A stretch of 64,000 nt of DNA, from the NCBI GenBank assembly GCA_000827265.1, contig KN834765.1, positions 451,590 through 515,589 of the forward strand. The letters are read 5' to 3'. A program made the position numbers and the translations under genes. The notes beneath the pieces were generated by a model, which did not search any database, was not told the origin of the DNA, and saw nothing but the letters and a program-made list of their open reading frames with translations. This DNA is from Collybiopsis luxurians FD-317 M1. Its lineage: Eukaryota; Basidiomycota; Agaricomycetes; Agaricales; Omphalotaceae. Of this stretch, positions 43,518 to 54,452 are shown piece by piece (within the stretch, counting starts at the first letter, position 1; the number at the start of each line of letters is the position of its first letter).

Positions 43518-45004
43518 ATGTCAACCCATCTGCTGGCTAGTAACTACCTCAAATTTATAGCGGGCACAATAGTGCCCTGTACGATAGTGAATACCTTATT
43601 TTCCTCCTCCAAGAAGGCCTAGTTTAATCTGCGACCAAACCTTCTCTAGGCAACATTCTTCCTTTATGGCCAGTGAATATTGTGTATTCGAAATCTTTCT
43701 CGACTAACGAAGAAAGTGGGATTCCAGGTTTCTATTCGCTTCTGTTCTGCATCTATATCCAGCAGCAACTTGGTTACAATCGAAGTCAAATTCGGAACAA
43801 CCATCGTCCGATATTTTTTAGGATTTCCATCCCAGCCCTGTTTCTTCTCATCACTTTGCACGTTATCTTTGCGACGGTATCTCTATACGAACAGCTAAAA
43901 TCTCAAACATTAATGGATTGGGTATCTGGGAAGCAGTCTCTCACTGAACCGGATGCTCATTACTTTGGTTTTTGGAGTTTCAAGTCAGTCGCTATCCTGC
44001 GCAACTCGATTGTTAATCTCATCTGCTACTTTCTTCGCTTAGCCTCGCTGCTGCTGCAGTGTTGACTGTCGCCGGGTGCTCTTTTAATCATTCTCGCAAA
44101 GAATTAGTTGATCTAACAGGTTGGGAACCTAGCACTATGGCTGATGCCCTTCTTGTAAATGCGTTTACTCTCTAGTGATTGTTGCCTTCAAGTTCAAATT
44201 TCTGTAGCTGTACCGCACATACACACTCTGGGATCGTCGAGTATCCGTCGTCATTGCGCCGACTATCCTAATACTGTCGGGCATCGGTTTGTCGGAGAGG
44301 TCTGGGAGAAAATGCATTCTGAATATATGTTCGCAGGTGCTGGCCTGTATGCAACCATAATGAGCGGAACAGCGAGCAAGCTCTTAATCACAGATCTTCT
44401 TGCGGGTGACGCAATACTGAAGGATGCAGAAATAGGAATGCTAGCATTCGGCTGTAGTACGTTGGTTACTAATCTAAGCTTGATTGGTCTTATAGGTATC
44501 ATCAACTCCGCCTTTTCATAACGAGCTAAACCAGAATCTCTGGACTAGTTTATAGAGTTCGACAAATGAGCCAAATCACCAACAAGTATCTCCCTTCTTC
44601 CGAGCACGTTGACAACAAGTCACTCGTCAGACTCATGTGAGGTGCAATTCTTTTGGTCTTTACTGCAATATCTCACCCCACTACTGACAACTGCAGTGTA
44701 GGATCCTGTCTGCTGTATCCTATTGCAGTTGCTATCCTATGTGGAGAGGTCATCGGAGTGAGAACAGATCCCACTTTTGTGATGCCCATAGTAGCTCAGA
44801 TGATGGTGGGTCTATGGTTTCGCATGCCTCTCAGTAGCGTTTTTCCGTTCCAACGTTCATCAGGGAATACCCCCGACCTTCATGATTGTTGAAATAGATT
44901 TGGCACTCAATAGCTCCGCTAATGAACCCGGACATTTGGGAGAGAAGAAGCCTCGGCAGAACTCTCATGCATCGGTCGCGTTGGACGTTCAAATTTCTGT
45001 TTGA
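43518..45004 (+). CDS. seven-helix-like agaricomycete membrane protein, copy 2
   Basis: Ten exons matching copy 1: 43518-43586, 43650-43668, 43728-43983, 44043-44075, 44133-44154, 44208-44286, 44337-44495, 44549-44636, 44697-44805, 44864-45004; 324 residues. Same segments with substitutions: GFYSLLFCIYIQQQLGYNR, PALFLLITLHVIFATVSLY, TMADALLLYRTYTLW, GSCLLYPIAVAILCGEVIGV, GIPPTFMIVEIDLALNS. Exon sizes equal those of copy 1 except exon 3 (+6) and exon 10 (-9), all multiples of three. The second intron (43669-43727) begins GC where copy 1 has GT. Open frame and in-frame indels indicate the copy is still under selection. Confidence 0.72.
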
Positions 45005-45319
45005 TAGTAGTTCTTTGAAGAATATATATAGCTATGAACTCTCCGAGAGAATTGAGGTCCAGGTGGTCACTGAGTAGAAGCACCCGGAAAAACCAGTGTA
45101 ACTCAGACAGCCAGCGCTGAGCGCTTACCTTCAAGCATGCCAGTTTGAAGCACGTGCTTGCTTGGTCCCGCTTTGACCTTGCCTTTTTTGAACTTGACTT
45201 GCTCAACTTTGCACAAAATCTTTGGAGGCTGTATTAGTGCTGAGCCCAAGCCGTAGGTACTTAATCATCTGATATTACTCTTAGATCTCTAACCCTTTAT
45301 CTTTTTTCTCTCAGTTACA

Positions 45320-46738
45320 ATGAGCCAATCCGTCAAAGCAGAAGAAACGCCGACACCAGCAGCAACGACTGCCGCCACGCCAGCTCCAACCCAACAGCCA
45401 GCATACTCTTGGGCTAGTCAGTTTAGAGGGTTGTAATTTATGCTTGATTTTGACGCGTCTCGCTCCAGTCGATCCCGCCTTACAGGCTCAGCCTGCCCCA
45501 ACTCAGGCAGGACAAACGGTGTACCACCAGTACCCGGCTTATTCACACTATTATCCTTATCAAAGCCAATATACAGCCACACCACAGACTGCGCAAACGA
45601 CAACCACGCCTGCGCCAGTTGTGGCGCAAACGAGTACTAGCGCACCTGCACAAAGTGCAGCAATCGACACCTCGGACATAAACACACTAAGAGATGCTTT
45701 GGGCAGTACGGGTGTTGATTTACGAGTACGTCTTTATCAAATTCGACTGAGATCTTTTGCTGAAGCTCACTTCAGGCAGAAGAAGAGTCGCTCCAGCGAA
45801 CTTCAGACAGTCATCTCAGTTATCGTTCTTACGAGGATCGAACGCGAAAACAGCCACCCAAGCCAAATTTCAATACCGTTTTTCTGACAAATACGATCCT
45901 CCAAATTACTACTGCACATAAACTCCCCTCTCATCCCTCCGCTGACACCGTCAACTATCTTGCTCTGGCCCTACGTGCTCGGCTGCAAGACCTCGTCACA
46001 GACATGATCACCGCTGCCCACCACCGGACCGATACTCAGTTTGACCGTCCGCCGTCAGTGTATGAAGATGGTTCCCCAATGTGGAGTATTCTCGTGCGGT
46101 CTGACGTTGCAAAACAGCTCTCTGCCTTGGAAAAGGTTGAGCGAGAAGAAGAAACTCGTATCCGTCGCGAACGCAAAGAACGTGCTGACCTTGCTGCTGC
46201 AACTGCCGCTGCTCTGGCAGCCCAAAGTTCTGCCGTAAACGGTGGTTCGGCGAATCTAGACGATGACCTTGATGGGTTTGGTGGAGGATCGAAGAAGAAA
46301 CGAAAGAAAGATGGGCCGGGGGTAACCGCGAAAAATATGTCTGCTGATGTGCAGAAAAAAATGTCAAACGCTGCTGCAAGTCATGCTGCCGGTTTATCTG
46401 GGAGGTACGCCTGGATGACGTCGGCAGCATCATCTTCTGCACCGAAGAAACCCGCTGCTGCTACTTCCAGTTCTACAACAGCTGGGCCCACTGCAAGTGG
46501 ATTTACAACGACATCCGCAGCTTCCACGTCTATCCCTGGAACGACTGCGACCCTAGCAACCGCCGGAAGCTCTTGGGCACGACCCTACGTCCCTACTGCG
46601 AAGAAGGTGGAAGAGGCACCGCAGGAACCAGTGGAGGAGGATACACGAACTACGATCACCATGCGTGATGCGATGTTTGTTATACAGAAGGAGAGAGGGC
46701 ACGGGGGAGGCAGAGGAGCTGCGAAAGGGTGGACTTGA
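45320..46738 (+). CDS. TAF4: TFIID subunit TAF4
   Basis: Exons 45320-45416, 45469-45725, 45776-46738; 438 residues. The N-terminus is low complexity (Thr/Ala/Pro/Gln, with YPAYSHYYPYQSQYTATPQ). The TAF4 C-terminal domain is seen in NTILQITTAHKLPSHPSADT, NYLALALRARLQDLVTDMI, DGSPMWSILVRSDVAKQL, a charged helix EREEETRIRRERKERADLAA, and RTTITMRDAMFVIQKERGHG at the end. TAF4 pairs with TAF12 through a histone-fold in the TFIID core. A basic patch (GGGSKKKRKKDGP) is a likely nuclear localisation signal. Fungal length is usual. Confidence 0.9.
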
Positions 46739-47333
46739 GTAAAAATAATATCTTCTTCCCGACATGTCATTGTAGCTTTAGTAGTGCAGATTGTATGTAA
46801 TATGCTTCCTACCTCTTCACCCACTTTCTTCGCAAAGTGGGTGCGAGGTAAGCATTCACGTATCGTCGGTTACAACAATGTATTTCTCTCAAGAAATGGT
46901 GGTCCAGAATACATATTTCAGACAGTTCATGGTTGGCGTATCCCGCCTCACTAATGAAACACTGGATACCGCCTGGCTATCAGAAGTTCACGAATACATA
47001 GTATATCGAATGTGGCATTTCATTGCCTCAACTGCTTTGCTTCGTTGTACACTCGAGATAGGATAAAAAGATAAGTAAAAATGACTATTAGCCCTAGGTA
47101 GTTGCAATGGGTTGGGTATCGCTGAAAGGTGTGTATCAGTATAGTTTCTGTGAGTATATCATGCTAATTACTGATGTACGTGCGCCAGAAGTGTATGTAG
47201 CAATCTTGTGAAAATGAGTAGTGCGAGCGGAAAGTGCCCAAGATGTGCGAATCCTAAAATGTTCATGCAGAAAAAGCAAAACAAATATAAATGATCAAAA
47301 AGAAAACCAAGGTACATCAACACCCCCTGGCCG
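46739..47333. other. intergenic between convergent genes, about 595 bases
   Basis: 3' flanks of TAF4 and of the Ser/Pro-rich gene. No other gene supported; the 91-codon plus frame 46791-47066 has no family resemblance. Confidence 0.45.
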
Positions 47334-50300
47334 CTACTTCCGGGCTTTCTTCAACCTCTCCGCCACCCCTTTCATTCGTTCCTTCTCAGACTCCATGTGC
47401 ATCTTTAGCAACCCATCCAGCTTCTCCGACTCCTTTCCTTTCGAGTATGTCGCTCGAGACGATGTACTTGGGCCCCTGCTATGCACAAAGCTGCGGGTGA
47501 CCTCCGAAGATGCTGCCCGTGTGCGACTTGGCGCAGCAGAAGACGACGCTTCTCTCGTGGGGGGCGCGCCAGTAAGCGCATACGGGTGTTTTGAAGAGGA
47601 ATTCGACCTTGTGTACTGATACAAATCGAAAGATGACTCGAGGACCTGGTCGTCGCGAATCTTTTTGGTGAAGAATGGCGTTTTCTGAGGAACGTTGCCT
47701 ATCGGTCGACGGTCCGTTAGTCGAGACGAGATAGGGAGAGGCGGGGGTGGTGTTCGGGGTACATCGTGAAACTCGTTGAGAGCACTCCGGGCGACGTAGG
47801 GTGTGGAATGATTTCCTAAACGCATGAAAGAAGTCCGAGAGCCGAATAGGGCCGAAGGTGTTGAGTGAGTAGAAAGGGCAGAGCGAGAGGAGTAAGTTGA
47901 GTGCGTAATGGATAATCTTCCTTCTATCGTTCCATCCCCGTCACTCTCACTGTTAGTCTCATCCTCGCTGTCACTCTCATCGTCAGACTCGTCCAAAAAG
48001 TCCATGGCGTTTGGTTGCGATTGAATTGTGTCAAAGAATGACATAGGCGAGGAAGGAGCCAGCGGAGCAGAACGTATTTCTGGAGGTATGGCAGACGTAG
48101 GGATCGTGAGATTTGGTAGCGGATTGCGGCTCTGTCGGCGCTCATGTAAGCTGGGGAACGGCGGCGTCGTAGGTCCCGGAGCAGAAAATTCGAGGATCTT
48201 GATACCCGGCGTTGTGCGGGGATTGGACTCGGACCTAGGGCTGCTCATCCCACTGGATGATGCCGCGGGGGCAGTGGGTGGGCGACGTTTAGCTATCGGC
48301 GTGGAAGAAGTAGACGACGCATGCCCGTGATCTGATGCCGGACGATGTATAAGGGTAAGGGAAGGGCATGGGTGGGAAGGAGGGCTACTTGCTGTAGAGA
48401 GAACTCGATCCCGGAGATCTCTGTAATGAAGAGAAGTTGACCGAGGAGGAGGAGACACATGTTCCGGAGTCAAAGAAGAGACCTGCGTAGGCGGCGGAGA
48501 TATTGTCAGTTCAGGTTTGCGAGACTCTGAACTGGTTCGAACAAATGCTGTGGAATGACCAAAGTCGGATTGCTGCTGTCGCAGATCGACTGACATTTGT
48601 GCCTCGTCGTCATCCTCGTCTAGACGCATTTCCGAGGGATTTCTACTCAGAGCGTCCTGGAAAGCGGAGGTTGACGGAGACGCCACTGTTGAATCAGAAG
48701 ACATGGATGCCCTCACAGATCCAGCATCATTTGAAGGCCTATCTTCCATTGCGACGGAATACATCGAGATGGTATCCGGCGTCGCAGACCTCGCTTGAAC
48801 ACTCGTGAAACCTAGTCTACTTGGGCGTGAATCTCGGTCAGACGATTCCCTATGCTTAACGGATGATTCGAGAGAATCTCTCGTCAGTTTTGAGTGCCTA
48901 GGAAGTGGAGGAGGAGTCATCGTCCATCCTTGCTGTCGGTATACATTCGAGAGATTAGGGGATGGCGTCATTCTCCCGGCCGAAGAAAGCATTTTGTCTG
49001 AAGACGAGGACGATGGGACAGGCTCTGCAGCGTCTGTCAGATCTGTCTGAGAGAGGGAGTACAACGGGTTTATGAACTGCCGCCTCGGTGGAGGCAAAAG
49101 AGGCTCCAAAGGCATAGACGGTGTTTCGGTACGGATAGGTATCGGTGAAGGTGAACTTGGAGAAGAGGAAGAAGCGACGGCAGGTTTAGGGGTAGAGGTC
49201 AAGGATGAATTGACCAAAGGTCGGGATAAGCTGCTCTCTAAAACAATAGGGCTGCTGATAATCTTTTTGTCAAGCTTCGTTGACGCTGACAGTATCGACG
49301 ACGGGGCGGGTGAGAGCGGTGATCGCGGGGGTGAGGGATATTTCCCTTCAGCAGCTGCATTGAGACTTTCGAATGAATGTCCAACTGCAGCCTCAAGAAG
49401 TGCTTTCTTCCAGTCATCATCTGGGTCAGGAGACGAGATAGCGTGACTCCGAGGGGGAAGGTGATCTGCGAGAGCAGCAGCACCGACGGACTCTGTGACA
49501 CCAAGACCGTGAAGCGCGGAAGTCTGGACCGCAAAAGGGTATTTCGAAGAGGGAAGAGGGAGGTCTACTGAATCCGTTGGGTCTATAACATCATCAATTG
49601 CAGTTTCCTCACGCCGGGCATCGCGGGGACGGGCTTTCATCTCCAATTCGGCCTGCTTCGCTGCACCTGCTAAATCAGTCATTTTTTCTCTGACCACCAC
49701 CACACGACTAGGACGGTCAGCAAGTCTGGCTAGATTGGAGGCCCGAGGAGCATTAGCGGTAGACGATGATGCTGAAGGCTGAATTTGCATCGGAAAGCCC
49801 GACACTTGGGTAGAGTCAGACGTGGTGCGTAATGCAGGTGTTACACCATCGAACGTTGGAGTATTGCCATCGGACGGGGACTTTGCCTTCGACTTTCCCA
49901 AACGGAAAAGATCAAGAAAACCCGTAGGAGTGGGAGGCTTTTTGGGCAAAGTGGGGGTAACAGGAGCCAATTGATTGGGAAGTGGTTTTGAGTGTGCGGG
50001 GGGAAGAAAGTAATTGTTGTTGACAAGTAGGCGCAGACGGTAAGAAACGTCGTCGCCGTCAAAAGACTTAATCTCGTCCACAATTGGCAATTGTTCGGGC
50101 ATGTCACCTATCACTGATTCTGTAGGAGAAGATGGGGATACGACTGATGCTGAGACGGTTGATAGAGGGTAGACTGAAGAGACGTGAGTTTGCTGGGTGA
50201 TTTCCGAGTCCTGTGTAATGACAGAGTCCCTGATAGAATCCCTCACATTTGCCCTGGATGGGTCCGGGTCAATTTGAGAGAGCGGAACACGAGAAAAGGC

Positions 50301-50726
50301 AGATGGAGGGGGCTTGTAGCCAGTTCTAATGGACGACAAATGAGAAGCTTGTATTGCGGCTTTAGACTGCGAGCCAGAAAAAACTTTAGCCTACTACCGT
50401 AAGGTTGAGGACAATGTAGTAATACGTACCAGCCTTATCACCTCTGGAGCTGAATTCGGCTCATCCGACCGTGATTCCGCCATAATCAAACCATTAGAGG
50501 AAGTTGAAGGGACCGGTTCTTGGACGATTTCCTTGTCTAAATAAGGTGTTTCATTGCCAGTAAATTGCGAAGGTGAAATGGGACTTGAATTGCCAGTAGG
50601 CGTCCTTGAACGGCCCCTGGTTCTGGGACGTCTAGAGAGACCAGTACCGCTGCTTAAACTGGAGTTACTGGAAACGGTACGGAGATATTGGGGAGGGTTA
50701 TCGACCGAAGGCTGGTCTACGGACAT
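47334..50726 (-). CDS. large Ser/Pro-rich, mostly disordered protein (1109 aa)
   Basis: Exons (minus) 50430-50726 and 47334-50366. The intron has a strong donor (GTACGT); the acceptor before SKAAIQASHLSSIRTGY is preferred, though an AG at about 50394 also keeps the frame. The protein is dominated by Ser, Pro and Thr with many S-P and R-x-x-S sites, as in proteins regulated by kinases. More ordered islands: SFDGDDVSYRLRLLVNNNY, TPTGFLDLFRLGKSKAKSP, DLAGAAKQAELEMKARPRDA, MDFLDESDDESDSEDETNSE and a C-terminal charged helix LDGLLKMHMESEKERMKGVA. Similar proteins in basidiomycetes are unnamed. No enzyme domain, signal peptide or membrane segment. Function unknown. Confidence 0.75.
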
Positions 50727-50801
50727 GACTTGAACATGAGAGGATGCGAGGGAAAGAAAGAGTATTGATTAATGATTACCTAAACTGAGCCTTTTTCTTC
50801 C
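50727..50801. promoter_or_regulatory. 75-bp divergent promoter between the Ser/Pro-rich gene and ERG28
   Basis: Start codons at 50726 (minus) and 50802 (plus) leave 75 bases, including an AT-rich segment (GTATTGATTAATGATTACC). Dependent on the ERG28 start, which is itself inferred from splicing phase. Confidence 0.35.
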
Positions 50802-51437
50802 ATGTCCCAGTTACTCCGCCAATGTTTGTATATTTTCTTTCTTTGAAAATGTAGAAATTGCTGACAAGTAATTCAGTTCTTCCTTCTTCTGACGGCTGGC
50901 TTCCAATTTGGCAGCTTGTAGTCGCGTCTGCTGCTGTTTTCAACGCCCTTCAAAATTATACCACTCTCAAACTCACTCAAAGACTTTATGCCCGTGCTCC
51001 TCAGCTTGGTCTGTATCCAGAGGTCAATTAAAACAATAAAATACTGAGCTCGTGCAGTCAATCCTCTTCAGGCTCGTGCGTTTGGAACATGGACCCTAAC
51101 TTCTGCCGTTATTCGTGCATACGCTGCCTACCACATTCACGAAAAAGCGTACGCGACTGGTTCTCTTACACTCGTGTCTCCCGAGCTCATTTAATTTCCT
51201 AGTGTCTATGACATTGCTATCTTCTCATATCTCATTGCGTTCAGCCATTTCACCTCAGAATTATTGATTTTCAAAAGTTGCAAGCTAAACGGTCCTGTCC
51301 TAAGTCCATTCATCGTCTCCAGTATGTCTACAAATATTTTTTCGCGTTCTAATGTATTCGCAACTGAATTGTCCCACGCAGGTCTTTCTTTGTTGTGGAT
51401 GATTATCCAGTACGATTTCTATGTGTCGCAAGTATGA
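50802..51437 (+). CDS. ERG28: ERG28-like ergosterol biosynthesis scaffold
   Basis: Exons 50802-50823, 50877-51008, 51058-51148, 51203-51321, 51382-51437; 139 residues. Family pattern: LPSSDGWLPIWQLVVASAAV, FNALQNYTTLKLTQRLYARA, VNPLQARAFGTWTLTSAVIR, YDIAIFSYLIAFSHFTSELL and WMIIQYDFYVSQ. Four hydrophobic helices fit an ER membrane protein. In yeast Erg28 tethers the C-4 demethylation enzymes (Erg25, Erg26, Erg27) in sterol synthesis. Exon 1 (MSQLLRQ) is short and was chosen because it alone supplies an ATG, a GT donor and the right phase; other starts are possible. Confidence 0.88.
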
Positions 51438-51492
51438 TTTATGTAGCCGTACCTTTGTGAAAAGAATACTTCTGTCTTTTCGCCTAGAAAGT

Positions 51493-53182
51493 CTAGAGGG
51501 ACTCTTTTTGAGCTCTACTCGCCCTACGCAGAAATGTACTCACCCTCATCCGACCGTAAACCTCATCAAGGTATCTAGCCACTACCTCGCTCTTCGATTT
51601 GATCACCCTGAGGTTGTCTTTCAGACTCGCTACAGACAGCGGAAGTCTTGATTTGAGCTTGACAGCATTGCTCTCGTCATCCGTGCCTCGGCCATCTATC
51701 ACCGCTGACACGACAGTATTACTGTTCGGTACTGCTAGAACGTTGTCCAAGGCTTCCCAAGCATCATCGTCGGCCCCAAGCTGCCATGGAGGAACTTGCA
51801 GCAGAACTCTCTGCACTGCAGATGATCCAGTGGTAAAGAGGATGTCGCGCAGAACTTGCATTGGCTTGGGTCCGTTCGACGCTAAAAAGAGTGTCCGGAG
51901 TGCGGTATGTTCCGATAAATCAAAGTCTTCTGTTCGCGCCGGACATCGTCAGTATAGCACAACTTAAGCCTGGGATCAAGTGCTTGCCTCGAGTTGTCGT
52001 TCTCTGATACAAGAACAGCATCAAATCCTCCAGTGTATCCTTGCATGCACGTAGGTAAGCTCTTAGCATCGGTGCCTCGTCTTCCATGACCCGGAAAATA
52101 TGTAACGCAGAGACGGACGGAAATTTCCTCCCCGTACTAAACACGCAGCCTTGCCGCTCCTGCCCGTCCTTATCTTTTAAACTTGGAGGGGCATGTGCTA
52201 ACAACCACTGCATGACTGCCTCCAGAGCGGGCCCAGGCAAATCCAAACGGAGTCTACGTATTCTCTGCGGAAGCCTAATTGTTGTCTCGCCCTCGATATT
52301 GACTGCATCATTCAAGTCGAAGCTGTGTCCTGGCGGACTCCAACCCCAAGGCATTCCTGCATCCACTTCTGCAATTGTCATCCCTTCACCTCCATGTCCC
52401 CCAGTAGCATCAATTTTTCTTTCACCCCGATGATGCCCATAAAACAAGAGATCCTCCAAATTTTCGAACCCACACACCCATTCTATGTCCTTTTTCAGGC
52501 TCCTTTTTTGTAATGTTGTCTCGAAGAATGCCAGTGTCGTGATGGATGAAAAGTTTTGCTGCAAGGCGGTCAGGGCGAAGGGGGACAGATCTACGCCATG
52601 ACGGAATATCCGTAGGGTTCGGAGATGAAATGGGTTATGCTTTGTTTCTACCGATGTCGCCGCTGCTGAGGTTGCTGGAAGTAGGGCTAGCAACTCGTCG
52701 AGCCATGCAGATGCCGATACATCCTTCCCTCTCACTATCGTTGCCCAGGACGACAAGGTGGCTGGACGCAATACTAAAGAGAGCTCTTGTAGGAACGGAG
52801 CAAGTGTGGATGATGGGGTTAGAACCATGCGGACAAAAGATCCTGCACTCGACTTGGGATTGATGGCAGATTTGGTTTTCGCCTCCTCCTCAGCTCCGTG
52901 ATCCTTGTTAACGAGAGATTCCTTCTCTTCTGGGGTCTTTCCACTCGAACGAGGACTTTTACGAGCCCCGGGGGCATTTGAAATATCAATGTTTTTGGAG
53001 AAAATGTGATACCTGCATGTTGCGTTGAAGGATCGCGAGACTAGGCTGCCAGCGCAAAGTGTTGCTTTATCATCGTAGCAGTGGTCGAGGATATAATCGC
53101 ACAATTCGGGGGGAAGAACTGGTGAACAAGCGGATGGTCGGGTGACGCAGGGCGGGTATGGCGAAGGATTCATGCTCGACAC
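51493..53182 (-). CDS. F-box-like protein (543 aa)
   Basis: Exons (minus) 51988-53182 and 51493-51929. The N-terminal SPVLPPELCDYILDHCYDD is an F-box-like motif, followed by GSLVSRSFNATCRYHIFSKN, the usual continuation in basidiomycete F-box-like proteins. Leucine-rich strands follow (FHLRTLRIFRHGVDLSPFAL, SSITTLAFFETTL, RIRRLRLDLPGPALEAV). The intron has a GC donor (CGAG|GCAAGC), the textbook form of GC-AG sites; splicing joins TTRG to a conserved-looking EDFDLSEHTALRTLFLASNG. Without splicing the protein would end within about 20 residues. Presumed SCF substrate receptor, target unknown. Convergent with ERG28, 55 bases apart. Confidence 0.72.
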
Positions 53183-54365
53183 GGGAGAGAGGCGAAAATT
53201 GAGCGAGACCCTGGCAATCTTTGGCTTATATGTCCTGGCGCATCTTTCATTTGGCTTTTTTTTTTATGTACGGGTGCTAACCGCTTCCTCCAATATCGGA
53301 TGCCAAATAATAAACGTACATAGCTAATTCTATATCTGAACATGCTTCAAACACGATGCTTACCCGTATCCCCTTGACGCATCTCGAGGCAGAGCAGGGG
53401 TGATTTAGTATTCAAGTGGTATATACATCTATTCTATCTCTTCCCCGCACGGCGGAAACACACAAATTTACGTTAGTAGTGCTGTTTCGACATTTACGTA
53501 AAGTGTGCCGAAGCTACTTCGGCTTTGAAGGGGTCATATCTTGCGGCGCGTAATAGCTCAATGCGCAGAATGGAAAGACCTACTTACTCCACATGAGTAC
53601 GTAGTACGTAGTTTTCGGACAGGCCAAGTCTAAAACGTTCCGGGGCCTTCCATGCCTTACGCGTACGATTGGGCCCCGATATCAGTACATTCAACGCAGA
53701 ACAGATCGTAGAGGACTAACACCAAACAGGCAGAAGTATTTGCTTTGTACGCTCCGAGGACCCATTATCTACAACCTTGATTCCCGGATTGATGCTTACA
53801 GTTGAATCAATGATCTCACTGCTTCAGAGAAGACGCGATGGGCTTGGGACAGTGAAATAGGGGTCGATGCCAAACAAGCCATCATGAAGGAGACTGATTC
53901 TGTTCCGAATTCCGAGTATGAATTCATTCGAAGTTCACGAGCCCGCTTTCTCAGATTAAACCAGGCAGGATGAGAGCAGAGGCTAAGTCGCGAGTGTTCG
54001 GCTATCTATATATCTAACTGCAAGCACGTTACAAGTGACGTTGTGGTGTCAAGACAACGTAAACTTTACTGCATAAATTTAGCAAACCTTGAGGTGCTGA
54101 GGAGGATGGGAGTGGCGTTTGTGCGGAAGATAGCACATTGGTTAGACCTTGTCGACCTCCTAGAATCCATAGCCAGGGCCCATCAGCCCCTATCACAAAG
54201 ACTCGGCACCTAATAAAACTAGCTTTGACCTTCCTAATGGGTCTATTGTGGAAAATTTACAAGGCCGTACGTGATACGCAAAGACTAAAAAACTGTGGAA
54301 AAAGACCTCAAAGAGACTCTAAATAATAAGGTTCACTAATGGGAAAATTTGAGCATGGAAGGTGC
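53183..54365. other. 1.2-kb intergenic stretch
   Basis: No gene, RNA or mobile element is supported. A small repeat TACGTAGTACGTAG lies near 53600. Should include the F-box-like gene promoter on its left side. Confidence 0.45.
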
Positions 54366-54452
54366 TCAATGATCTGCCAAGGAAGCATACTGTGCTCGAA
54401 TTTCTGTCATTTTGGTTGCTGTGAGAACGTCAGCTAGCATCTGACGAGTTAT

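Larger units (their letters stand above)
42280..45010. repeat. tandem duplication, unit 2 (hydrolase pseudogene + membrane-protein gene)
   Basis: Second copy of the 39095-42110 segment. The offset between copies is about 3.19 kb at the left end and about 2.91 kb at the membrane-protein start codons, so roughly 280 bases were lost inside the hydrolase part. The membrane-protein part matches exon for exon. Confidence 0.8.

Noticed and set aside
44919..45206. Minus-strand open frame beginning with a Ser/Lys-rich stretch
   Set aside because: It overlaps the last exon of membrane-protein copy 2 and begins at a non-ATG codon; no family resemblance.
46008..46442. 144-codon minus-strand open frame inside TAF4
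   Set aside because: Antisense shadow of the Ala/Gln-rich TAF4 coding region.
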